DNA of 64,000 nucleotides from contig NZ_JOEZ01000007.1 of the NCBI RefSeq assembly GCF_000721175.1, forward strand, positions 499,509 through 563,508. Direction: 5' to 3'. The stretch is from Streptomyces anulatus. Lineage in GTDB: Bacteria; Actinomycetota; Actinomycetes; Streptomycetales; Streptomycetaceae. The notes under the pieces are model-generated. The model was not told the origin of the DNA. It did not search any database and was given only the letters and a program-made list of their open reading frames with translations. This document shows, piece after piece, positions 11,460 through 21,339 of this stretch (positions are counted from its first letter, which is position 1; each line of letters starts with the position of its first letter). A program made the translations under genes and the position numbers.

Positions 11460-12308
11460 ATGGACGGACGCAGGGCTCCCATGGGCCGCCGCGACGCGCT
11501 GGGCGCCGGGGCCGGGGCGCTGGCCGCCGCGCTCACCGCGGGATGCGCCCGGAGCGACGGGGCGGGCGGAGCCGCCGGACCCGCGGCCGCCACCCGTCGG
11601 CCCGGCCCGGCCCGCGCCTCCGGCTCCTCCGGCCCCACCGCCTCCGCGGCCGCCGCCCCGCGCCGGTTCCCCGGGCTGCCCGTCCGGATCGCGCACGGCC
11701 CGCGCGACCGGCCCCGGGTCGCCCTCACCTTCGACGGGCGGGGCGACCCCCGCCTCGCCCGTACCGCACTCGCCCGGTGCGAACAGGCCGGGGCGCGCGT
11801 CACGGTTCTCGCGGTCGGCACCTGGCTCGCCGAACACCCCGGTCTGGCCCGTCGGATCCTCGACGGGGGCCACGAGATCGGCAACCACACCGAGCACCAC
11901 GTCGACCTCGCGGCCCTGGACGAGCGTGCGGCGTACGAGGAGATCGCCGCCTGCGCCCGGCGGCTGCGCCGGCTCACCGGGTCCATCGGCACCTGGTTCC
12001 GCCCCTCGCCCACCGCGTACGCCTCCCCGCTCGTCCAGCGCCTCGCCCAGCGGGCCGGCTACCCCCATGTCCTCGCCTGCGACGTGGAGTCCCTCGACCA
12101 CGCGGCCACCCGCGTCGCCGCCGTCACCCGGAAGGTCGCCGGGGAGCTCCGCAACGGATCGGTGGTGGAGCTGAGCCTCGGCCGCCCGGTCACCGTCGAC
12201 GCGCTGCCGCTGCTCCTCGCCGAGATCGGCCGGCGCGGGCTGCGGGCGGTGACGGCCACGGAGTTGATGGACCGACCGGCCGCCGGCGTCACCCGGACGG
12301 CCCGATAA
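11460..12308 (+). CDS. Polysaccharide deacetylase-like lipoprotein (degenerate first motif)
   Basis: This 282-residue NodB-fold protein would be exported. The N-terminus has a twin-arginine pair (R10-R11, GRRDALG), a hydrophobic stretch and a lipobox LTAGC (Cys29), so it may be a Tat lipoprotein. A Pro/Ala/Ser linker leads to the NodB domain. Motif 1 reads LTFDGRGD rather than TFDDG: the base Asp92 is kept but the second, metal-binding Asp is Gly. Motif 2 is intact (H143-T-E-H-H147). Motif 3 is recognisable as FRPSPTAY. Catalysis on peptidoglycan or polysaccharide N-acetyl groups is therefore possible but not assured. Confidence 0.82.
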   Translation: MDGRRAPMGRRDALGAGAGALAAALTAGCARSDGAGGAAGPAAATRRPGPARASGSSGPTASAAAAPRRFPGLPVRIAHGPRDRPRVALTFDGRGDPRLARTALARCEQAGARVTVLAVGTWLAEHPGLARRILDGGHEIGNHTEHHVDLAALDERAAYEEIAACARRLRRLTGSIGTWFRPSPTAYASPLVQRLAQRAGYPHVLACDVESLDHAATRVAAVTRKVAGELRNGSVVELSLGRPVTVDALPLLLAEIGRRGLRAVTATELMDRPAAGVTRTAR

Positions 12309-12347
12309 TCTGACCCCTGACATTCGGCATCACGAAGGGGCGGGACT

Positions 12348-12563
12348 GTGGCGGACATCGAGTCGGCGCGGACGGCATTCGAGCGGTTCGACAAAAACGG
12401 CGACGGGCTCATCACGGCCAACGAGTACAAGAGCGCGATGGCCCAGCTGGGCGACCCCTTCGTCACCGAGACGGTGGCGCAGGCGGTCATCAACGCCCAC
12501 GACACCAACGGTGACGGCCTCCTCACCTTCGACGAGTTCTGGGCCTCGCAGAACAAGGGCTGA
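12348..12563 (+). CDS. Small EF-hand calcium-binding protein
   Basis: This 71-residue protein has two canonical EF-hand loops, DKNGDGLITANE and DTNGDGLLTFDE. It has no signal peptide, so it would act as a cytoplasmic calcium buffer or sensor, like the small CabB/CabD-type proteins known in Streptomyces. The start is GTG with AAGGGG about eight bases upstream. It sits 39 bases after the deacetylase-like gene and may be co-transcribed. Its partners are unknown. Confidence 0.88.
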   Translation: MADIESARTAFERFDKNGDGLITANEYKSAMAQLGDPFVTETVAQAVINAHDTNGDGLLTFDEFWASQNKG

Positions 12564-12576
12564 GCCGCTCGTGGCA

Positions 12577-12603
12577 GCCGGCCCCGCGCCGTCGGGGACC
12601 GGC
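12577..12603 (+). terminator. Probable terminator after the EF-hand gene
   Basis: A stem of about 10 bp with one bulge (12577-12586 with 12593-12603) and a six-base loop lies just past the stop. Confidence 0.5.
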
Positions 12604-12726
12604 CGCCGACGTGATCCGAAGAGAAGACCCTATGTCCGGCGGGGCCCTTTCCGGGTGCCTTCCGGCCGTCGCGCCCACCGTGCGCGGCTTGCTGTGTCTT
12701 TGTCCACCGGCGAGGATCGGGCCGTG

Positions 12727-13788
12727 ATGTTCTCCGGACCCCCCGCCGACCCGGCCGCGCCCGGCACCACCCCCGCGCCGGCCGGGCCCGGGATACCGCC
12801 CGCCCCGGCCGCACCGGTGCCTGCGGGCGACGCGACAGAGATATCCGGGCGGCCGGCCGGCCGCTCGTGGACCACCCCTCTCCTCCTCTGCGCCGCAGGC
12901 GTCCTCGCGCTCCTCATGGCCCTGTTCGGCCCCGGCCTCATGGCACGCGGCACCGGGGAGCTCCGGATACCCGGCGCGGGGCTCACCACCGTGCTCCGCA
13001 CCGTCCTGTTCACCGCACTCGCCCTCCACCTGGGCGAACTCCTCGCCCCGCAGCTCATCCGGCCCGTCCGGGGCCGCCCCCGTACCGCCGTACGGAGCTG
13101 GGCGGTCGCCGCCTCGGTCGCCGGGGCGGCCGCCGCGGCCGGGCAGATCGTCCGGCTCGCCGCCGTCAGCGACCTCGGGATCACCGAGACCTACGGCACC
13201 CGCGAGGGCGGTCTGCTCCTCCTCATCGCCAACGGCCTGGTCCTCGCCGCCGTCTGCGCCGCGAGCAAGCGCCCGGCCCTCGCCCTCGCCCCGCTCGCCC
13301 TCGTCATCGGCGCGGAGGCCCTGCGCGCGCATCCGGAGGCGTACAGCCCCGAGTTCGGCGCCGCCCTCACCGTCGTCCACCTGACCGCCGCGTCGCTGTG
13401 GACCGGCGGCCTGCTGCACGTGCTGCGCACCATGTGGCTCTGGCGCGGCTCACCCGTCGCGGCCCGCGCGCTGCTCGGCCGGTACGCGCGCCTGGCGATC
13501 TGGCTGTACGTCGCCCTCGCCGCCACCGGCACGGTCTCGGCCCTGCGCCGGCTGCCGCTGGACGTGGTGTTCACCTCCGCCTACGGGCGCACCCTGCTGG
13601 TCAAGCTGGCGCTGATGGCCGTGGTCAGTGTGCTGGCGGTGGCGGCCCGGCGGCGGATGCTCCGGGACGCCGACCCGTCGGCCGCGCACCTGACGGCCCG
13701 CCGCGAGCAGGTCGTGCTGGGTCTGGTCGTGGTGGTCTCGGCGGTCCTCACGGTGGTCCCCGACCCGCACTGGATCTCCCTGCGCTAG
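12727..13788 (+). CDS. CopD-family integral membrane protein
   Basis: A protein of 353 residues with a Pro/Ala-rich cytoplasmic tail of about 55 residues and eight or more hydrophobic helices. The C-terminal half matches the CopD/PcoD copper-resistance domain: VVHLTAASLWTGGLLHVL, with the conserved histidines, then a region ending YGRTLLVKLALM. By family it would move or handle copper at the membrane. No CopC is adjacent. The stop codon TAG lies inside the first arm of the long inverted repeat that follows. The start GTG-ATG (12724/12727) has only a weak GAGG upstream. Confidence 0.83.
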   Translation: MFSGPPADPAAPGTTPAPAGPGIPPAPAAPVPAGDATEISGRPAGRSWTTPLLLCAAGVLALLMALFGPGLMARGTGELRIPGAGLTTVLRTVLFTALALHLGELLAPQLIRPVRGRPRTAVRSWAVAASVAGAAAAAGQIVRLAAVSDLGITETYGTREGGLLLLIANGLVLAAVCAASKRPALALAPLALVIGAEALRAHPEAYSPEFGAALTVVHLTAASLWTGGLLHVLRTMWLWRGSPVAARALLGRYARLAIWLYVALAATGTVSALRRLPLDVVFTSAYGRTLLVKLALMAVVSVLAVAARRRMLRDADPSAAHLTARREQVVLGLVVVVSAVLTVVPDPHWISLR

Positions 13789-13953
13789 TGCCGCGTCAGC
13801 CAAGGTTCGCCCCGTCGCGACGCCGCGCACGCACTCTCGCCGCACCGGCCGAAAGCCCGAGTACGTCCAGTACGAGGGCTTCCGGCCGGCCCGCCGAGAG
13901 CACGCACCTGACGCCGCTCCTTACCGGGCAAACCTTGGCTGACGCGGCACTAG
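13785..13953. repeat. MITE-like inverted-repeat element between convergent genes
   Basis: The outer arms (13785-13813 and 13925-13953) are nearly perfect inverted repeats beginning CTAGTGCCGCGTCAGCC. The inner part (about 13829-13911) folds further with mismatches and ends in an apex GTAC-GTCCA-GTAC. The whole 169 bp therefore forms one long cruciform. The TAG in each CTAG end is the stop codon of the flanking gene (CopD-like on plus, esterase on minus). It likely acts as a bidirectional terminator. Size, symmetry and lack of coding content suggest a miniature transposable element. Confidence 0.75.
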
Positions 13954-15431
13954 CGGGCGTCGCGGTACGGCTTCCAGCCGCGCAGCTCGTCGTCGCGCGG
14001 GGCCAGGACCAGCGCCGGAGCCCCCGGGCCGAAGACCGTCACGGGCCGCCGCGCGTCCCAGGCCGGCCACCCCGGGTCCCCGTCCGTCGCGAAGTCCACC
14101 CACGCCCGGTGCATCGCGTCCGCCAGCTCCTGCGGGGCGTCCGGGCCGGTCAGGGCCATCGTGTCGGGGTGGGCGAGCGTGTCGAAGACGAAGCCCAGCT
14201 CCAGCGCGTGACAGGCGCCCAGCCGCTGTACGGGGGTGGGCCAGCCGAACTCGTACACGTACGTGGAGCCCGGCGCGTCCGTCCGGGCGTCGGCCAGCCG
14301 GTTGAGCGGGACCCGCAGCAGCAGGTCCGTCGCGAGCGCGCCGAGGATCTCACCGGGGGTGGCGTCCGGGCGGTTGGCGCGGTAGGCGCGGGCGGTGGCG
14401 TTCGGCACCTTGAACTTCAGCAGGGCGAGGCGCAGCCGCAGCTCGCTGATCTTCTCGGTGAGGCCGCCGGGCACGAACCAGAGCCGGTACTCCTCGGTGT
14501 TCGTCCCCATCAGCAGGTCGATCCCGGCGGACGCGCCGGCGTGCAGCGCCTCCACCGGGTCGTGGGGCAGCAGTTCGCCGTCCACGACCAGCTGGAAGGA
14601 GTTGCGGCCGGTCAGTGGGTTACCGCCGCCGGTCACCTCGGTCTGCGCGGCCAGCAGCGCCTCCGGGGCCACGGCGGCCAGCGCGGCGGCCGTCGCGGGC
14701 ACCCCGAGCCGCTCGGCGATCAGCTCGGTCGTCCCGCGCGCGGCGGCGGGTGGCAGCGCGGCGGGCGCCCCGCTCTGGAGCACCGCCCGCCGCAACAGCC
14801 CCGCGGACCGGGGTGCGCTCAGCCGGGCGGCGATGCTGACCGCCCCCGCCGACTCCCCGGCCACGGTCACCCGGTCCGGGTCGCCGCCGAACGCCGCGAT
14901 GTTGTCGCGCACCCACTCCAGGGCGGCCAGCTGGTCCAGGAGCCCCCGGTTGGCGGGCGCGTCCGGGAGGACGCCGAAGCCCTCGACGCCCAGACGGTAG
15001 TTGACGGAGACGAGGACCACCCCGTCCCGGGCGAACGCGGACCCGTCGTACACCGGCACCGCCGAGGAGCCGTGCACCAGCGAACCCCCGTGGATCCAGA
15101 CGAGCACCGGCAGCCCGGCCGCACCCGGCTCCGGCGAGGGCGTCCACACATTGAGGTTCAGGCAGTCGTCGCCCGGCACCGCCGGATCCGGCAGCAGCTG
15201 GTCCAGCGGCGGGGCGTAGGGCCGCTTGGGGGCCGTCGGACCGTACGCCACGGCCTCGCGCACCCCCGTCCAGGGCTCGGGGGGCCCGGGCGCGCGGAAC
15301 CTGCGCGCGCCCACCGGCGGAGCCGCGTACGGGATGCCGCGGAAGACCGCGACGCCCCGCTCCACCGCACCGCGCACGGTGCCGTGCACCGTCCTTGCCG
15401 TCGGGGGAGTCCCCGCCACGATGTCGGACAC
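13950..15431 (-). CDS. Type-B carboxylesterase/lipase family protein
   Basis: This 493-residue alpha/beta hydrolase has the nucleophile elbow GESAGA, an oxyanion-hole HGGSL, an acidic residue in GTNTEEYR and a histidine in GACHALELGF. It also has the early family signature FRGIPYAAPP. These complete the Ser/Glu/His triad of carboxylesterases. No signal peptide is seen. The GTG at 15431 is preferred because AGAGGGG precedes it by about eight bases. The open frame continues 62 codons further upstream without family similarity that I recognise. Natural substrates are unknown. The stop lies in the second arm of the MITE-like element. Confidence 0.9.
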   Translation of the reverse strand: MSDIVAGTPPTARTVHGTVRGAVERGVAVFRGIPYAAPPVGARRFRAPGPPEPWTGVREAVAYGPTAPKRPYAPPLDQLLPDPAVPGDDCLNLNVWTPSPEPGAAGLPVLVWIHGGSLVHGSSAVPVYDGSAFARDGVVLVSVNYRLGVEGFGVLPDAPANRGLLDQLAALEWVRDNIAAFGGDPDRVTVAGESAGAVSIAARLSAPRSAGLLRRAVLQSGAPAALPPAAARGTTELIAERLGVPATAAALAAVAPEALLAAQTEVTGGGNPLTGRNSFQLVVDGELLPHDPVEALHAGASAGIDLLMGTNTEEYRLWFVPGGLTEKISELRLRLALLKFKVPNATARAYRANRPDATPGEILGALATDLLLRVPLNRLADARTDAPGSTYVYEFGWPTPVQRLGACHALELGFVFDTLAHPDTMALTGPDAPQELADAMHRAWVDFATDGDPGWPAWDARRPVTVFGPGAPALVLAPRDDELRGWKPYRDAR

Positions 15432-15880
15432 GTGCCAACCCCTCTCGCGGTGCGGTGGTCCGGGCGGCCACTTCAGGTGGACCGGCCCGTCCGTGGTCAG
15501 GGCCGGGCGGCCCTTCGTGCCGACGACCACGATCTCGCCCTTGTGCTCGGCGCCGGAGGACCACGACCTCGTCCCGATCGCCCGCCGGTACTCCGCGGCC
15601 GAGGACTTCAGGTCCACCGTGGCGGCCTCCCGCCCGTCGGCATGGACCTATGCCTGCCCCGAAGTGGCGGCCCGCGACACCACCCAGGCGGCTGACCGGC
15701 CCCGGCCGGTGAACGTCCGGGTCGGACCGGCGCCCTTGGTCCTGCCGGAGTACGACCTGCCGCCCAGGTAGCTGCCGGAGACCGATGCGACGGCCGTGTC
15801 GCCCGTGCGGTCGGGGCGGTTCGGCACCGGCCCCGGCGGGGGCCGGGAGGTGATCCCGGGCCCCGCCGGGGCGTTGCGGC

Positions 15881-17294
<1,414 letters not shown>

Positions 17295-17467
17295 CTCAGA
17301 GCCTGTCGGGTGACCTCTGACCCTGGCGGCCACGCCCTGGCACCCACGCTTCCGGCGTTGCCGAGACGCCCTGGCAGCTCCGCTACGAGGACCTCTCGGC
17401 GCCCCGGAATCGCACGGCACCGGACCGCGTCCGCTTTCCGGTCGGAGGCCACCCGACAGGCCCTCAG
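17295..17467. repeat. Second MITE-like inverted-repeat element
   Basis: The 27-base terminal arms (17295-17321 and 17441-17467) match with four mismatches. Their core is GCCTGTCGGGTGACCTC. The 119-base interior does not code. The TGA stop of the zinc-ribbon gene (17464-17466) lies inside the right arm, echoing the arrangement at 13785-13953 although the sequences differ. It ends the CIS operon and may terminate it. Together the two elements bracket the esterase-terpene synthase segment. Confidence 0.65.
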
Positions 17468-18801
17468 GTGCGCTTGAAGAACTCGACCTCGCCGACCGCG
17501 ATCGGCCGGCCCTCGCCCTGGCCGGTCGCCTCCCGCAGCACCAGCTCGACGGAGACGACATCGCTGATGCCCGTCCGTACCGTCTGCTCGCCGGGCTTGT
17601 CGTTGAAGGTCACCGCCTGCTCGTGGACCGTGCCGTCCTTCGTGGTGACGAGCAGGTCCGCCCGGGTCGGCCGTGCGCCCCGCCGGAACTCCTCGGGCTC
17701 CTTCGACACCCCGGTGTGCACCACGACGCCGACCAGCCGGAACGGCGTTTCGAAGGAGCACGTCAGCGACGCGCCGAGCGCGGGCGCGCCCCAGTACTTG
17801 TTCGTCAGCCCGTCGATGGCCGCGCCCGCCGGGTGACCGGGAGCCGCCGCGCTCGCGCTCGCCCCGGTGGGGCTGATCTCCGCGGTGCCGCCGAGCTTGT
17901 CCCGGACGTCCTCGAAGAGGTAGCGCCCCATCGGGAGGAACAGGAAGCCCGCGAACAGCAGCCCGGCCACGGCCAGGACGAGCAGCGTCCGCCGCAGCGC
18001 CCGGCCCGAACCGCCGCGCACCCGGCGGCGGAACGGCCACACCGTGCGCCACCAGGGCAGGGCGGCCGGCTGTTCCCGGGTCCGCAGCGGAGCGGCGCAC
18101 CGCCTGCAGAACTGCCGCCCCGGCAGGTTCGGCGCGCCACAGGCGGGGCAGGGCGGGCCGTCCGGCGTCTCCTCCTCCGACACCGGCCGCACGACGGGCC
18201 GCCGGGTCACGGGCTTGGCCGGCCGCACCGCCCCGACCGGCTCGTCGGCCTCGTTCACGCCGGACGCATGCTCGGACACGTTCTCGGGCGCGCTCCTGGA
18301 CGCCGGTGCGGATGCCGGGAATCCGGGGCGTACAGGAGCGGGCTGCACGGGCCGCGCCTGCGGCCTCGCCGGTACGGGAGCTGACTCCGCCGCGGGCGTG
18401 GCGGGCCGCGGTGGTACGGGGGCGGGTGCGGGAGCCGCCGGGGGCGCGGGAGCCGACCGGGGTGGCTCCGGCGGAAGTTCGGGGCGCGCGGGCGGTTCAG
18501 GCCGCTCGGAGGGCGCCGGCACGGGCCGCTCCGGGGCCCCGGAGTCCGCTGCGGGCGGCGGCGGCGGCGTCGGCACAGGCGGAGGTGCCGGTGCCGGTGT
18601 CGGCGGACCGGCGGGTTCCGGCTCCTGGGAGGGTGCGGCCTCCGGCCCCGCCACCGGGGCTTCCGGCTCGGGCTCCGGCTCCGGAACCGTCGTCCGCGCA
18701 GGCCGCGCCGGCTGGGAGGACCAGCCCAGGTAGCCGCCGCAGTTGCCGCAGAAGTCGTCGCTCTCGCCGTTGGCCGTACCGCACGCCGGGCACGAACGCA
18801 T
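17464..18801 (-). CDS. Double zinc-ribbon membrane protein with C-terminal glycan-binding-like domain (CisA candidate)
   Basis: A 445-residue protein. Residues 4-21 form a zinc ribbon (C4, C7, C18, C21). A disordered Pro/Ala/Glu-rich linker of about 190 residues follows, then a second ribbon (C218, C221, C232, C235). After a basic stretch there is one membrane helix at about 272-289, then a C-terminal domain (about 315-445) resembling the discoidin-like NADase-type glycan-binding fold (AIDGLTNKYWG, VVVHTGVS, VGEVEFFKRT). Predicted topology is N-terminus inside and sugar-binding domain outside. It is the last gene of the CIS operon, four bases after the tail-I gene, with GGAGG seven bases before the ATG. 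From memory, Streptomyces CisA, a membrane protein needed for CIS-mediated cell death, has this layout; identity is inferred. Confidence 0.78.
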   Translation of the reverse strand: MRSCPACGTANGESDDFCGNCGGYLGWSSQPARPARTTVPEPEPEPEAPVAGPEAAPSQEPEPAGPPTPAPAPPPVPTPPPPPAADSGAPERPVPAPSERPEPPARPELPPEPPRSAPAPPAAPAPAPVPPRPATPAAESAPVPARPQARPVQPAPVRPGFPASAPASRSAPENVSEHASGVNEADEPVGAVRPAKPVTRRPVVRPVSEEETPDGPPCPACGAPNLPGRQFCRRCAAPLRTREQPAALPWWRTVWPFRRRVRGGSGRALRRTLLVLAVAGLLFAGFLFLPMGRYLFEDVRDKLGGTAEISPTGASASAAAPGHPAGAAIDGLTNKYWGAPALGASLTCSFETPFRLVGVVVHTGVSKEPEEFRRGARPTRADLLVTTKDGTVHEQAVTFNDKPGEQTVRTGISDVVSVELVLREATGQGEGRPIAVGEVEFFKRT

Positions 18802-18805
18802 CACG

Positions 18806-19381
18806 TCAGCCTCCTGTCTGTTCGGGCTCTCCGGGCGGGCCCGGCAGGACCTCCACCCGGCAGGTGAGGTGGACGGGGCACGAGGCCGCGGCGACGTCCA
18901 GGACGCGGCGGGCATCAACCGGGACGCCCTCGCGCACCGGCCAGACCCGGACGAGCAGTTCACCGGCGGGCGGCGGCGGGAGGGCGGCGCCCGGCTCGGC
19001 CGACCAGGTGGCGCCCCCGCCGTCCCGGACCTCCGCGTGCACCCCGCAGCAGAGCCGCAGCCGCTCGACGAGGCCCCGCCGGGTGCCGCGCCACCGGTGC
19101 AGCTCGACGGCGCGCGCGACGACCGCCCGGTGCAGCTCGACCGGCCACGCCGGATCGGTCTCCACGCCCACCCAGGACGCCAGCCAGGGCAGGAAGTCGG
19201 CCGGGGCCAGCGCCGGGTCGAAGTAGGCGGGCAGGTTGTCCAGCGTCGACAGGACCGGCGCCAGCACCGTGTCCAGGCCCGCCGTGAACCGCTGGGCCAG
19301 GTCGTCGTCCGCGTACAGCGCGGGCAGCAGCTCGCCGATCGGATAGCGGCTCGGCAGCCCGGGTATCGCGGCCCGCGTCAT
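18806..19381 (-). CDS. CIS baseplate protein, phage tail protein I (P2 gpI / Afp12) type
   Basis: This 191-residue protein has a hydrophobic, conserved core: LYADDDLAQRFTAGLDTVLAP, FLPWLASWVG, and HRAVVARAVELHRWRGTRRGL. Those are the hallmarks of the gpI-like tail proteins that complete CIS baseplates. It has no signal peptide or membrane helix. It overlaps the J-like gene by four bases (TATGA) and is followed after four bases by the zinc-ribbon membrane protein. Confidence 0.85.
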   Translation of the reverse strand: MTRAAIPGLPSRYPIGELLPALYADDDLAQRFTAGLDTVLAPVLSTLDNLPAYFDPALAPADFLPWLASWVGVETDPAWPVELHRAVVARAVELHRWRGTRRGLVERLRLCCGVHAEVRDGGGATWSAEPGAALPPPPAGELLVRVWPVREGVPVDARRVLDVAAASCPVHLTCRVEVLPGPPGEPEQTGG

Positions 19382-21339
19382 ACGCCCTCACCGGCCCCGC
19401 TCGCGGTGACCACCACCTGGTGCTGGTGTGAGAAGACCAGGGCCCCCGGCGCGACGTCGACCCGGTCCACCGCCGCCCCGCGCCGGCCGGTGATCGGGTC
19501 CGCCGGGAACAGCCGGACGTCCTCCACCAGACCGGCCCCCTCCACGCTCTGGAGCACGGCGAAGACCTCCCCGTACTGCACGGGCCTGCCGAACGGCCAC
19601 CCCCGGCCGTCCGCCCCGCCCCGCAGCGGGTCGATGTGCCGGAACAGCGCCTCCAGCGCCTCCGCCCGCACCCGGTCCACGTCCCCGGGCGCTGCCACCA
19701 GCCGGGCGACGACCGTGACGCCCTGGTAGGCGGGCGGCTCCACGACCAGCCTGGTGCCGACCAGCCGCCGTTCGTCGAGCCGGGCGGTGACCGCCGCGAG
19801 CACCTGGTCCGAGGGGATCAGCTGCTCGAACCGCAGGTGTCCGTCCTCGTCGGCGACCGCGTCGGGCACCACCAGCACCCGCACCGCACCGGCCTCGCCC
19901 GCCACGGCCGGCAGACACCGCACCCGGCGCAGCGACGGTGCGGCCTCCCGGGCGATGACCTCGTAGTCCTCGGCCGTGACGGCCCGTTCCTGCACCCGCA
20001 GGATGTTGGGCGCCCGGACCTTCGCGTTCTCCACGGTCTCCCCGTCGACCCCGCCGGTCGCCGCCTCGCGGTTGTCGACGCCCGCGACGTACGGCACCGA
20101 ACTGCGCAGCACGGAGATCGCGCCCCGGGCGACGTTGCCCGCCGCCCCGCCGCCGGTCCGGTAGCGCGGGACGCGGAGCTGGGCGCCCTTCTCCGGCACC
20201 GCCCCGTACGCGCGCATCGTTCCGTCCGGCTCCCGCACCTCCGGCGGGAACGCGAACTCCCCGGAGACCGCGTCGATCCGGACGTGCCGGTCACCGGGTC
20301 CGGACGCCCCGAAGTGCTCGACCGGGGTCCAGATCTGCCAGCCCTCGTCCGCCGACACCTGCACGACCGGCGGCTCCCCGTCCAGCAGCAGCGGCGCACG
20401 GCTCACCGTGAACCGCTGCCCGGCGACGCCCTCCGACACCCCGAGGGGCACGTCGACGACGGTCTCCGCGTGCTCCGCGGCCGCCGTGCCGCCGACCGTG
20501 AACACCTCGGCCTCCCGGATCGTCGGCGACTCCGAGTAGAAGGGCTGGCCCGGCTCCGGAGCGGTCACCCGGCAGCGCAGCCACCCCGCCCGGGTGCCCG
20601 CCACGACGGACGGGGTGTGCCCGGCCGGGACGAACACGACGACCTCGCCGGGCCGGTTCAGCCCGCCGGTGCTGTCGGTGCCGGTCGCACAGGTCACCCA
20701 GCGGGCCCCGTCCCACGCCTCCCACACCAGCGGCGGCTGACGCGGGTCGACGCCCACGCCCTCCACCCGGCTGTCCAGGCGGACGGCGACGATGCAGTGC
20801 GGTACGGCGGTGGGCAGCCCGAACAGGAGGGCGTCACCGGGCTCCGGACGCGTCTGGAAGCACGGGATGTCCTTGCCCGCACCGAGCGGCGCGGTCCGGT
20901 CCGTCTGCTCGCCCGACACCGGCGCGGTGACCAGCCGGACCAGCGAACTCGGCACGATCGGCAGGTCGTCGGCGGTGGAGAACACCACCGGCTCCTCCGC
21001 CTCCCCGCGCGCGGTCGCCACCTCCGTACCGGCGGGCAGGTGCACGGTCTCCGGCTGCGGCGCGGACAGCCAGAAGTCGATCTCGGCGCGCGCCACGGTC
21101 GGCGGGAACAGCGTCACGCCCAGCAGGTCGAGGAAGGCCGCGTAGTTCTTGTCCGGCACCCGGTTCAGCCGGTACAGCAACTGGTCGACCAGGTACGCGA
21201 ACGTCTCGATCAGCGTGACCCCGGGGTCCGACACGTTGTGGTCGGTCCACTCGGGGGAGCGCTGCTGGACGTACCGCTTGGCCTCGTCGACGAGCTGCTG
21301 GAAACGCCGGTCGTCCAGGTTGGGCGAAGGCAGGGCCAT
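19378..21339 (-). CDS. Baseplate wedge protein, gp6/J-like (Afp11 type)
   Basis: This 653-residue protein begins with the typical LVDEAKRYVQQRSPEWTDHN region and the segment DPGVTLIETFAYLVDQLLYRLN seen in putative baseplate assembly proteins. The C-terminal half carries the baseplate J-like part (AEDYEVIAREAAPSLRRVRCL) and VQYGEVFAVLQSVEGAGLV. It would form the outer wedge that triggers sheath contraction. The start ATG overlaps the stop of the gp25 gene (TGATG), implying coupled translation in stoichiometric order. Confidence 0.9.
   Translation of the reverse strand: MALPSPNLDDRRFQQLVDEAKRYVQQRSPEWTDHNVSDPGVTLIETFAYLVDQLLYRLNRVPDKNYAAFLDLLGVTLFPPTVARAEIDFWLSAPQPETVHLPAGTEVATARGEAEEPVVFSTADDLPIVPSSLVRLVTAPVSGEQTDRTAPLGAGKDIPCFQTRPEPGDALLFGLPTAVPHCIVAVRLDSRVEGVGVDPRQPPLVWEAWDGARWVTCATGTDSTGGLNRPGEVVVFVPAGHTPSVVAGTRAGWLRCRVTAPEPGQPFYSESPTIREAEVFTVGGTAAAEHAETVVDVPLGVSEGVAGQRFTVSRAPLLLDGEPPVVQVSADEGWQIWTPVEHFGASGPGDRHVRIDAVSGEFAFPPEVREPDGTMRAYGAVPEKGAQLRVPRYRTGGGAAGNVARGAISVLRSSVPYVAGVDNREAATGGVDGETVENAKVRAPNILRVQERAVTAEDYEVIAREAAPSLRRVRCLPAVAGEAGAVRVLVVPDAVADEDGHLRFEQLIPSDQVLAAVTARLDERRLVGTRLVVEPPAYQGVTVVARLVAAPGDVDRVRAEALEALFRHIDPLRGGADGRGWPFGRPVQYGEVFAVLQSVEGAGLVEDVRLFPADPITGRRGAAVDRVDVAPGALVFSHQHQVVVTASGAGEGV

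Noticed and set aside
15432..15617. N-terminal extension of the carboxylesterase to 15617
   Set aside because: A good ribosome site precedes the GTG at 15431 and family similarity begins just after it. The upstream 62 codons have none that I recognise.
12867..15695. 942-residue plus-strand open frame
   Set aside because: It runs through the CopD-like gene in another frame, through the palindromic element and antisense to the esterase.
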